This document shows, piece after piece, positions 16,784 through 23,923 of a DNA stretch of 23,923 nt (position 1 is its first letter; every line of letters starts with the position of its first letter). Location: NCBI RefSeq assembly GCF_000350225.1, contig NW_005178685.1, positions 313,142-337,064 of the forward strand. The letters are read 5' to 3'. Origin of the DNA: Chondrus crispus (Eukaryota; Rhodophyta; Florideophyceae; Gigartinales; Gigartinaceae). Both the position numbers and the translations under genes were made by a program. The notes below the pieces were generated by a model. That model saw only the letters and a list, made by a program, of their open reading frames with translations, had not been told where the DNA came from and did not search any database.

Positions 16784-17920
16784 TCAACGTATTCCGCCTC
16801 CTCGACTATAGACGAACGTCCTGTCACTGGGTATCTCGTCCGGAATTTGATAAGGGGCGCCGTCGCCCTCAGACAAGAGACGACCCAAGGCAAGGGACGC
16901 CTCTGCTGCGAGGCCACCCTCGTAGATGGTGCGAACTCGGCGTAGATCGGGGCGCAAGTGCGCCCTCGCCAGGAGCTCCCCAACGGTAACGCCCGACCGA
17001 GCGTGGCGGCGCCACGCGTAGTTCAGGCGACCGAGCGGCAGCGGAATGGACCGCTCTAGGGGCACCCCCAGCCACTGCGTGGAGGTGTCGGAAACCTCCT
17101 CCTCTGCGATCCGGCCGAGCCGAGAGGAAGTAGTCGGCGCACCGGGGCACCGACAACTTCCGGAAGCCCCGTATGAGCCCAAGACGGGCTGGTACGGACC
17201 ATCGCGCGGCCATACCGTGAATCCGCCGACGGGTGGGCCGCCCGCGCCATCGATCGGCGCAGGCGGAAGGGGCATCGGACCCCCCGTCACCAAGGACGGA
17301 TGGGCCGCAGGAGGCGGAGCGACGGTCGGCAAGGGACCGATCTCCTCGGTTACTGTAGACGTTCGGGGACCTCGGGATTTTCGGAATGGTCTCGGGGGCC
17401 ACCAGGGCGCCGGAGCGGAGGAGTTGGGGGCGACCGAAAGCGACTGTGAGGGCACCTCTTCGACGGGGGTGCGGTCGTCTATAGCCGATGAGCAAACGAC
17501 CAGCTCGTCCGACCCACTGCCCGGAGCTGGCCGAGGAAGCGTGATACCGCCCTGAGGGGTAGTGGGAGACGGCATATCGATGATGCCGGGGCGTGAGCCG
17601 AGTGTGCAGACGGGGGAGAAGGCGAGCTCGGGGGCAGGGAAAAGAAAGAGTGCTCGCCCCGGCAGAGGAAGACAAACGGACCCCCTCGGAAAGGGTACCA
17701 AGGTGATGCTGAGGCCGACCCCAGAGGGCGTGCGCAGGACCACCCGGTTAAGAGGGGGCGACGGAGACGAAAGGGAAGCGAGATCGCCGGTTGCAGGGGA
17801 GAAGGGCGAGGAATCAGCGCGCGCGCGAAGGCGCACGGGGCGAGACGCCGAGAATACCGCCCAGAGAGCGGAGTCGTGGTAAGGAGCGGAAGGGACCGTA
17901 TCGAGGACGCGGTTAGACAT
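16784..17920 (-). CDS. Antisense ORF A, proline-rich, unknown function
   Basis: A 378-residue frame starting at an ATG only 57 bp inside the 3' LTR. The first two thirds are Pro/Ser/Gly-rich and probably unstructured. From about residue 285 the sequence becomes globular and helical (LGRLNYAWRRH...LARAHLRPDLRRVRTIYEGGLAAEASLALGRLL, in part), and it ends shortly after PDEIPSDRTFVYS. In the last few codons sense-like protein appears to pass into the frame of ORF B (VEEAEYVDR). The two may therefore be one protein of about 890 residues joined by a +1 frameshift, or separated by a single-base mutation; stop-restart translation is the other option (TGACCGAATG). Transcription must come from the 3' LTR read backwards or from the 57-bp gap. 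I do not recognise the family. Confidence 0.6.
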   Translation of the reverse strand: MSNRVLDTVPSAPYHDSALWAVFSASRPVRLRARADSSPFSPATGDLASLSSPSPPLNRVVLRTPSGVGLSITLVPFPRGSVCLPLPGRALFLFPAPELAFSPVCTLGSRPGIIDMPSPTTPQGGITLPRPAPGSGSDELVVCSSAIDDRTPVEEVPSQSLSVAPNSSAPAPWWPPRPFRKSRGPRTSTVTEEIGPLPTVAPPPAAHPSLVTGGPMPLPPAPIDGAGGPPVGGFTVWPRDGPYQPVLGSYGASGSCRCPGAPTTSSRLGRIAEEEVSDTSTQWLGVPLERSIPLPLGRLNYAWRRHARSGVTVGELLARAHLRPDLRRVRTIYEGGLAAEASLALGRLLSEGDGAPYQIPDEIPSDRTFVYSRGGGIR

Positions 17921-17941
17921 GGCTCGCGCCCTACAAGCACC

Positions 17942-17977
17942 CGTGGACGCGGACGTCCCCGCTTAAGGGGGGGGCCG
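17942..17977 (+). promoter_or_regulatory. Polypurine tract and duplicated pol-end sequence before the 3' LTR
   Basis: AAGGGGGGGG at 17965-17974 followed by CCG and the LTR is a standard plus-strand primer site. The 23 bases before it repeat the last codons of pol (compare 11821-11843), including the hairpin, now with one mismatch in its stem. This sequence has no coding role here, so it is a true duplication of the pol terminus. Confidence 0.85.
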
Positions 17978-18613
17978 TGTAGTATAACCCCCCCTGGGGC
18001 TTTTTAGATTAGATCAACAACGGATCCAATACTGTAGAGCCTCGGGCTCTACAGTACTACCGCGCGTGGCCACGTGTACCCCTCGGGTACAGGCCGCACG
18101 CGCATACACGTATACTGTCAGCCACGATGGCTCACAGTATTACAGTACGGTCCGATCGGTACTACAGTAGACCACTACAGTGCTTCGGTACTGTAGTGTT
18201 ATAGATTGTTTTGTATATTAAATATGGAGCGGACCGGCGGGGTGGAGGAGGACAAGCACGGACTTGTCACCCACCGACCGTCAAGGTCCGACTTCCCGCT
18301 TATTCTAAGGTAACGCTCGCTAATTACCTTAGAGCGGCACCGAGCGCGGGTTGAGGACGCGCGCGGTACGCCCACGAGTCGGCTCCGCCTCCGCCCGTCG
18401 GTACTGGATCGTTACCCAGTACCGCGCCGGGGCGTCGAGGCGTCGAACCGCTCGCGCGTACCGGCGTCCTCCCCGTTCCCGCTCTACCACGCTACCCGGG
18501 CCCGCTGCCCGGTGCCGTTAGCTGGTGTCCTGCTTCACCCCCGTCTTCCCGATCGACAAGGGTCTCGGTCGAACTGCGCATACACCCCTATCGCTGGGGG
18601 TGTTTATGCTACA
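17978..18613 (+). repeat. 3' LTR (636 bp)
   Basis: Identical to the 5' LTR except for one fewer C in the early C-run and an A at 18112 in place of G at 3972. It carries the same TATA-like stretch and hairpins. On the minus strand its outer end reads GGTTATACTACAC, a weak TATA-like candidate about 60 bp upstream of the antisense ATG at 17920. Confidence 0.95.
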
Positions 18614-18618
18614 GAGAT
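18614..18618. repeat. Target-site duplication, right copy (GAGAT)
   Basis: Exact repeat of 3832-3836, closing the insertion. Confidence 0.95.
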
Positions 18619-19973
18619 GATGCCACTGCGTTGATCGATGATCCCCTCGAGTCCTTCCCCTTCCCTACTTTATTATATCTACTACTGTAGTCCCCGTTCT
18701 TACAGTGCCAGACTGTAACGGTACGACTACACATCGGGCAGTAACGGTCCTGCACTTGGGCACCAGCGAGGTGCGCCGGTATCATACATTAGACGGTATG
18801 ATTAGAGTACAGTACGTACACGGACGCGAATTGACTTACCGGGCGATAAGGTAATTACCTTTCGAATTGTGAAATAACCAATGCGGTCCTTGTCATACAC
18901 CATCGGGTGTTCGAGTACAGTATGTACACTAGTGGACACTTGGCGATATACTACATGGCCCCCTCCTCGCCTTGAGCGTCCCGCTCAAATTTTGCAAAAA
19001 TTATTTTCCGAAACATTACGCACGGCGCGTGCGCTAGGGATTCGTGTGTCCCACTTCAAAATTTGCGCAAGAATTATGCAGGACAAATCAGCTGGGGACA
19101 CGTTTGTCCTCGTTTGGCCATGGATTTTGCCAAGCGTGCCTCCCGCCGTCGGAGTTCGAATATGTTGACAGCGCAGCATCTGGTGCGACCGCGCGCAGCG
19201 TGTGGTACAATTCCACACCGCGACCCCCGGTGGGAGATGAGAACCGTCGAGACGGGCGGTTACTACTGTTGTAATCGTGCACGCGCCCTCTGCGAGCACA
19301 GTAGTACCTCCACGGCGTACACGTGGCACAACCGTTGGCGCCAGTCGTGGCCACGGGCACACGTGTGCGACCCATCCGGTAAGTAATTAGCAATTAGAGG
19401 TTAATGGCACAAATTAGCCAATTTAGTACAGTAGCTGGTATACAGTATGTAACAGCTACTGTAGCGGGACAGGTGTCCTGGCGTCCCACTTAGGGGTTAA
19501 GACCGGGGGCACCTGCCCCGTTCCAGTAAACGGGGGCAGACTCGCCTCCCTTCCCTTTACGGCTTTTTGCTAACTCCGTCCGGTTTTACCTCTAAGTCTC
19601 AGGCTTCTAACCCGTGACCGGCCGTCCGGATCTAACACCACCGACCGGCTGCGCGTCACCGGCCACGTGAGCCTTCCCTCTTTTCGAGTCCTTCCGTACG
19701 GTTTGCGCTCGCGTGGGTTACCCAGCGGCGCGCGCTCCCTTACCTCTAACCCCCCTCGTTCCGAGTGGTCGGGACGAAGGTAGTTATACCACACAGCGAA
19801 GGGGTAGACGATCGGTCCGTCTCGTTTCAGTTTGTCGTCCCGCGACTCGTTGTACGTCTCTCAGTGCGATTCGATCACACTCCGTTGTTCTTCGGCATAA
19901 GGTAATCCGTGCGAGCTTCCTTTTGTTTTCTGAGCCGCGGGCGGCACCGGTTGCTCCGCGCAGTCGTTCTGAC
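18619..19973. other. Right flank, repeat-like, no gene recognised
   Basis: After the tail of the interrupted frame (to 18690) there are many TACAGTA/TACTGTA copies. A diverged direct repeat is present: GAGTACAGTACGTACAC near 18805 and GAGTACAGTATGTACAC near 18913, period 108. There is also a perfect 14-nt palindrome at 18848-18861 and an 11-bp hairpin (19427-19437 with 19453-19463). The 18970-19080 part is A+T-rich and shares CACGGCGCGTGC with 14784-14795. It is probably decayed transposon DNA, family undetermined. Confidence 0.4.
19427..19463. repeat. Perfect 11-bp hairpin built from the TACAGTA motif
   Basis: TACAGTAGCTG (19427-19437) pairs with CAGCTACTGTA (19453-19463) across 15 nt that contain another TACAGTA. 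It resembles the U3 hairpins of the LTRs and may be a remnant of one. Confidence 0.7.
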
Positions 19974-20363
19974 TTAACAGATCGTGTTTTTTTGGCGTTC
20001 GTTTTTGTGACGCAGACGTATCCCGCGCGAGTCCGCCTCGCTTGCATCCTCTCCGAACGACAACGTTGTACGAAATATTGCGCCATCGCTCGCGGACAGG
20101 CCGTCTGTTCCTGTTTCGAGTGCCCCGCCTACGCTTGGGCTCGCGTCGGTAGGATCGCCTGCTGTCGTCACCACCGAGGTGCCTTCCGTCTCGTCGGGAC
20201 TCCCCGTCGTTACAGTGCCATCAGGGCCTGTTCGTATGTGACAAGATTTTTCAGGAGGCGATCCCGTCGTTTGTTCGTTATTCTCCGGCTCCGCGTGATG
20301 GATACGGGACGGCGTATCGCGCACCGACGCGAGATAATAAGGGTGGTCCTCCTCGTGTCGCAT
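19974..20363 (-). CDS. Hypothetical polar reading frame
   Basis: A 129-residue frame from the ATG at 20363 (open about 20 codons further upstream). It is rich in Glu, Asp, Thr, Ser and Gly with almost no hydrophobic core, so it is probably disordered. It lies on the same strand as the integrase relic, 320 bp beyond that relic's polypurine tract. It could be part of the relic's own extra region, a linker fragment from another element, or chance. No motif is recognised. Confidence 0.25.
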   Translation of the reverse strand: MRHEEDHPYYLASVRDTPSRIHHAEPENNEQTTGSPPEKSCHIRTGPDGTVTTGSPDETEGTSVVTTAGDPTDASPSVGGALETGTDGLSASDGAIFRTTLSFGEDASEADSRGIRLRHKNERQKNTIC

Positions 20364-20684
20364 CGGAAGACGAAGATGCGTACTATCGAGACAGAACAGC
20401 GGGTCACTACGTCCATCGCTAATTAGTCATTGCAACTTGTTGCCCTATGCCCGTTGGCACTCGTGGATGACCCTTTGGGTCTTGTGTCGCAGAATATGAT
20501 GCATTGTTAAAGCGCGAGTTAGCTTAACTAGCACCACTGTGGTTAGCCTTACAATAAAACAAATTGTTCTTGTGACATCGTGTTGTTCTTCGACCAACCC
20601 TGAATTAATTTTCCATTTCGCGTGGATCGTACCACCTCGAAGAGCTCGAAACTCTCGAACGTTGCTACTGCAGCGTGCAGTTCT
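20364..20684. other. Region beyond the relic polypurine tract, no clear LTR
   Basis: If the minus-strand relic ended normally, an LTR should begin at about 20684 and run towards lower coordinates. The sequence there does not start TG...TAG and does not resemble either LTR family in the window. No gene is recognised. Confidence 0.4.
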
Positions 20685-20700
20685 GGGCCCCCTCCTCAAG
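20685..20700 (-). promoter_or_regulatory. Polypurine tract of the minus-strand relic
   Basis: Read on the minus strand, CTTGAGGAGGGGGCCC lies 43 bases after the relic's pol stop. It matches the pol-end tract of the intact element (CTTAAGGGGGGGGCC) with a few changes. Confidence 0.55.
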
Positions 20701-20743
20701 CGTGAGGTCCCAGTCACGCCAATCGTGGCCGTGTCGTATGACG

Positions 20744-20924
20744 TTAAGGGGTTTGCGTATTGCGATGGAGGCGTTGTCGATAACGACAGACGAGTTCTTC
20801 GGGGACATGGGTACGTTTAGTCCATGTGGGCTCTGCGTATCCAGTCCAATTGACGAGGAATTCCATATTTCCGTCTCGAGTACTGTGGTCCAGGAGGCGA
20901 TCCACCGTATACGTAGGTCCTTCG
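20744..20924 (-). pseudogene. Relic pol, chromodomain part
   Basis: On the minus strand this encodes a chromodomain (YTVDRLL...FLVNWTGY...PTWT...HVPEELV) closely similar to that of the intact element. It retains the Tyr, Trp and Tyr cage positions and ends at TAA (plus-strand 20744-20746). It is separated from the integrase C-terminal region by the 586-bp solo LTR; taking out that LTR and one CTTCG copy makes the frame continuous. It is part of a dead element because other parts of the same pol carry stops and frameshifts. Confidence 0.85.
20920..20924. repeat. Target-site duplication, left copy (CTTCG)
   Basis: CTTCG directly before the solo LTR, repeated at 21511-21515. Confidence 0.92.
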
Positions 20925-21510
20925 TGTAGTATAACCCCCTCCGGTGGAACTAGATTTAGATTAGATCACACACGTGTGCCCCACGTGTATCATACGTGTA
21001 CCACACGTGTACTGTCAGCCCCGATGACCGACAGTACCGGGGCGCAGGACGACCCGCGCTGACTACAGTAGCTCTACAGTACAGTCCGTACTGTACTGTA
21101 GTATGATAGACTAACTTGTACATTAAATACTAAGGCAGGCCGGCGGCGGAGGGGAAGGACAAGCACGAGCTTGTCCAGAACCCACGCCTCTGGTCAAGCT
21201 CGCCCCGCTTATTCTAGAACGGGTTCCCACTAGCCCGTATCTAGTTAGGAGCCGAGCGGGCAGGGGACGTGCGAGCACGCGAGCGAGCCTAGATCCGCCT
21301 CCGTCCGTCAGCGCTGGTACGTCACCCAGCTCTGCGCCGGGGCTTCGAGGCGTAGATCGGCCCGCGCGTGCGCGCGTCCCCGACCGTACCCGCTCTACTA
21401 CCGCTACCCGGGCTCGCCCGGTTCCGTTAGCTGGGGTTGCTTCCCTTCTCCGATTAGGGTCTAGCAGGACTGTGCATACACCCCCTCGACATTGGGGTGT
21501 TTATGCTACA
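20925..21510 (+). mobile_element. Solo LTR (586 bp), diverged relative of the main element's LTR
   Basis: Starts TGTAGTATAACC and ends GTTTATGCTACA like the main LTR. It shares the TTTAGATTAGATC block, the GTGTACTGTCAGCC block, the ACATTAAATAC TATA-like stretch, the CTTATTCTA segment, and the terminal ACACCCC...GGGGTGT hairpin. The sequence between these blocks is clearly diverged, so it is a different subfamily. Exact CTTCG duplications on both sides show that a full element inserted and then recombined down to one LTR. It sits between integrase and chromodomain of the relic, in the opposite orientation. Confidence 0.93.
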
Positions 21511-21515
21511 CTTCG
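21511..21515. repeat. Target-site duplication, right copy (CTTCG)
   Basis: Exact copy of 20920-20924. Confidence 0.92.
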
Positions 21516-22568
21516 TGAACCTTCTGAGCGAAGTCAGCGGCAGATGCGTGATGCACTTCGTTTGATCCTGGGGGATGTCCCTCGTAATTCGAATTTTCCG
21601 TCGTAGGCCCTGTCGCTGATTCGGCAGCGTTTGTACGAGAACCTATCGGAGGCGGCGAAAAGACGCATCTGTCCGCGGAGACACATTCAGTTACACCGTT
21701 CCGATCGATTGTCAGAGTCCGTTTGTCCTGTCGCAGGACCTTGTACGGCCCTTCGGCAAGGGACTGCAGCTTGCCGGGTTCCGTCGCTCTCCGTCGCTCC
21801 GTCCGTAGAGTCTAGGAAGATAAAATCTCCAGCTCTAATCCTTGACTTGACGCGGCGTACTCGCTTGTCAAAGTCTCGTTTATAACGCGCTTGCGTTCGT
21901 TGCAGGCTTTTGTATGCCTTTTGGATAGACAAGTCCTATCGTTGTCTGAAATCGTCTCGAGCGGTCGCGTCCGGCCTAGAACGTCGTCGCACAGAGTGAT
22001 GCAAAGAGAACTCTGGCGGTGGTCGCGTTAACACTAAATCGAAAGGGGTTGTCCTTGCAGATCTGTGCAGGTGACAGTTGTAAGCGTACGTTAACGCCGG
22101 CGAAAACATCCCAGTCGTTCTGGTGCTCGTTCACGTAATTTCGTAGCATAGCCACGATCATACGGTTGTACCGCTCGGTCTGTCCGTTCGTTTGTGGATG
22201 GTAAGCTGAGGTAAAGAGGTTCGTTACCCCAAGAACTTCACAAACGGACCGGAAGAATCGGGCAGAGAAATGCGGACCGTTGTCCGACAGTACTGTCTTT
22301 GGCACTCCGTATTTAAATACCCAGGCCTCGCAAAAGGCAACGGCGACGACATAAGCGACGACGCTTCGTAACGCAGCGACCTGCGTAAGTTTCGTGAAAC
22401 GATCCGTAATCACAAGAAGGTATTTGCGTCCCTTCTTGGATTTCGGTAGAGGTCCAAGTATATCAATACCGATGGACTCTAGCGGTGCCGTTGCCGGGAA
22501 CAGCTTGAGGCTGTTGAGCCTCTTACGTAACCGAACGCGGTTCCTCGCGCAATGTCGACAGTTCGGTA

Positions 22569-22573
22569 CTGTC
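22569..22573. repeat. Target-site duplication, left copy (CTGTC)
   Basis: CTGTC directly before the 998-bp insertion, repeated at 23572-23576. Confidence 0.9.
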
Positions 22574-23571
22574 TGTAGTGCAATGTGCCTGGCAGGCCGC
22601 GAACACAGACCGACGGTCAAACAAAAAAACAGCAACAGCAACAACCACTGCCGATGGCACGCGCTACGGAACGTTCGAGACTCCCCTTCCCCTTGTGTGG
22701 GCATGCGGCCCACGGTAGCTCGACTCCGACGGGGGGGTGAAGGAAAGATACCCGGCCCGGGAGGATAATGGTGGTAGAGACTTGCGAAGACTTGAGTGCT
22801 CGAGGAGTGCGGGTTGGGCTTGTCTACAAGAATGTAACCGCGATTCGCTGGGGTGTATGGCCAATGCTCGACGAGCGTCTTCAGCACCTTGGGTATAATT
22901 CAAGGTCTTCGACGGGGGCTCGATTAGCACTACCCGACGGGAACGTAACTATGTAGCAACCCTACGACCAACGTGTTGCCCGATGGCAAAACACCGACAC
23001 CAATGCGATCGCAATCGCGGTTGGTGGTACCAACACTGTCTTGTATGATAAGACCTTCGAAGGAGGCGCCGTTGCAACAGCCTTCCGACGGAACAGGACA
23101 CTGTAGCAGCGCTACGACCGACGTGCAGCCCGATAGCATTCACACCAACACCGGATCAGTCGCGACCGACTCCAATGGAACCAACACAATTAAGGGAAAA
23201 ATAGATGTAGAGATAGAAAAGGTAAAAGAATAAGAAAAAGGGACCCCCGAGCGCAAAGGATAAAGTAATCTGTAGTAAAAGGGAATGTCTTGTAAAAGAC
23301 GGACTTCGACCAAGGCGATATCAAACTCTGGCAACTCGGGTTGGTATATTGACTTGGTCGGTCAAAGGGCTAAGTTATATAGAGCCCCGCCGGGGCGAGT
23401 ACAGTAGCTCCCGGCTCTAGATTCTAGATCTAATTAGTAAATAAATTAAATAATTAAAATAATCGTGCGCTTCGTCGCTCACGTGTGTCCCCCAAACCCG
23501 GACTACAGTATCCAATTTGTTTCCTTTTTCACTTCTTTTCACCCCCCTCGTCAGGTGCGTATTGCACTACA
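22574..23571 (+). mobile_element. 998-bp insertion, probably a solo LTR of an unrelated family
   Basis: Begins TGTAGTGCAAT and ends ATTGCACTACA, a perfect 11-bp terminal inverted repeat, with a 5-bp CTGTC duplication. A TATA-like TTATATA lies at about 23373-23379, followed by an A+T-rich stretch (about 23430-23460) that could carry the polyadenylation signal, which is the layout of an LTR (U3 about 800 bp). U3 contains two 150-bp tandem units. The short open frames inside look incidental. The 11-bp inverted ends are longer than most LTRs have, so a non-autonomous inverted-repeat transposon with a 5-bp duplication is the alternative. Confidence 0.8.
22904..23195. repeat. Two diverged 150-bp tandem units
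   Basis: Matching landmarks are spaced 150 bp apart: TGTAGCA at 22952 and 23102, CTACGACC nearby, CGATGGCA at 22981 versus CGATAGCA at 23131, and ACCAACAC near 23029 and 23180. The units lie in the presumed U3, where such repeats often act as enhancers. Confidence 0.7.
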
Positions 23572-23576
23572 CTGTC
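23572..23576. repeat. Target-site duplication, right copy (CTGTC)
   Basis: Exact copy of 22569-22573. Confidence 0.9.
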
Positions 23577-23923
23577 GCCGCCACGTCTACAGCCATGTGT
23601 GGTCAGTACTACGTTCGTCTTACGATGTAGGACATCCTGTTCTGTCCTAGATGTCCTGCGACAACGGGGTCGTGCGTTAGCGATAAGAGCCTAGCTCTTA
23701 ATGTTTTAGGTACGACGACTTGCACGATATCACGTTCGAACGGGTGTTTGCGCTTGAGCAGCCCGTCCGTATCATCCAAAAGTTCGAGTCGCGTTTTCTG
23801 TCCTGTCGAGACAGAACCGTCTGACAAAATTCATCAGCTCGTCGCCCTTCAGCCAGCTCATCGAAGGAGAGAAGAGCGGGAATTGAATCGTTTGGGCGGT
23901 TGTTGGGAATAGCCTTAAGATAT
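23572..23923 (-). pseudogene. Relic pol, region before and into the integrase zinc finger (runs off the window)
   Basis: On the minus strand this matches intact pol residues about 1040-1130: a DEFCQTVLSRQ segment, LKRKHPFERDIVQVVVP, then HDPVVAGHLGQNRM with the first two zinc-finger histidines. Two stop codons follow (near 23590-23600) where the intact protein has YYW. The frame then runs into the insertion and resumes at 22573. A frameshift lies near 23780. The RT and upstream parts would lie beyond the window. Confidence 0.88.

Larger units (their letters stand above)
3837..18613 (+). mobile_element. Complete 14.8-kb Ty3/Gypsy chromodomain LTR retrotransposon
   Basis: The element is bounded by near-identical LTRs starting TGTAG and ending CTACA, and by a GAGAT target duplication. 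In order it contains the 5' LTR, primer-binding site, gag, pol (protease, RT, RNase H, integrase, chromodomain), a first polypurine-like tract fused to the pol stop, 6.1 kb of extra sequence with an antisense gene, a second polypurine tract, and the 3' LTR. Gag and pol are open with all catalytic motifs visible, so the element looks autonomous. The 637- and 636-bp LTRs differ by one base in a C-run and one G/A change (3972 versus 18112), which indicates recent insertion. At 14.8 kb it is far longer than the 5-7 kb usual for the group, almost entirely because of the region after pol. Confidence 0.95.
21511..22573 (-). pseudogene. Relic pol, integrase core and C-terminal part
   Basis: Read on the minus strand from 22573, it contains the second half of the zinc finger (CRHC), then the catalytic core with DILGPLP, LSDNGP and GQTERYN (Asp, Asp and Glu all kept, 35 residues between the last two). 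After a frameshift near 22070 comes the RTQARYKRDFDKR segment (about 21870-21900), and after another shift the TIDRNGVTE...VSADRCVF segment. It is clearly homologous to residues about 1134-1450 of the intact pol. The multiple frame changes make it inactive. A frameshifted stretch at 21976-22080 reads nonsense in the core frame. Confidence 0.9.

Noticed and set aside
19279..20679. A possible 1.4-kb LTR for the minus-strand relic, with TGCACG/CGTGCA ends
   Set aside because: Only six matching end bases, the polypurine tract is not adjacent, and there is no second copy to compare.
1..23923. CRISPR arrays, operons, Shine-Dalgarno sites or phage genes
   Set aside because: No regular short repeats with unique spacers. 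All identified genes are eukaryotic mobile-element genes.

Overview
The window is eukaryotic repeat-rich DNA dominated by LTR retrotransposons. The chromodomain-bearing Ty3/Gypsy pol, the Ulp1-type (C48) protease remnant and the G+C-rich style of the elements best fit an oomycete such as a Phytophthora-like genome. That host call is inference from gene content; no host housekeeping gene is present to test it.

Left flank (1-3836). Mostly gene-poor DNA with short tandem and inverted repeats, two weak hypothetical reading frames (901-1610), and a broken Ulp1-like cysteine protease gene (2276-3528), probably the remnant of a mobile element.

Centre (3837-18613). A complete 14.8-kb Ty3/Gypsy retrotransposon inserted on the plus strand. 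It has a 5-bp target duplication (GAGAT), LTRs of 637 and 636 bp that differ at only two places, a primer-binding site, an intact gag (4554-7124) and an intact pol (7265-11845: protease, RT, RNase H, integrase, chromodomain). The gag and pol frames are compatible with a -1 frameshift. Pol ends on a polypurine tract, but the 3' LTR does not follow. Instead there are 6.1 kb of extra sequence: 2.7 kb without recognisable genes, a truncated piece of a related LTR, and an antisense gene in two overlapping frames (17920 down to 15253). A second copy of the pol-end/polypurine sequence then abuts the 3' LTR. The antisense gene starts 57 bp from the 3' LTR, so it could be driven by that LTR on the opposite strand. 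The sense strand of gag and pol is crowded with perfect hairpins, a structural layer the proteins do not explain.

Right flank (18614-23923). An older, degenerate minus-strand relative of the same pol (integrase zinc finger, catalytic core, C-terminal region, chromodomain, polypurine tract) runs from the window end down to about 20685. Two solo LTRs were inserted into it: a 586-bp LTR related to the main element (20925-21510, duplication CTTCG) and an unrelated 998-bp LTR-like element (22574-23571, duplication CTGTC). Removing either one with one duplication copy restores the integrase-chromodomain reading frame, so the order of events is readable: relic first, then the solo LTRs. The 14.8-kb element is also young, as its LTRs show.
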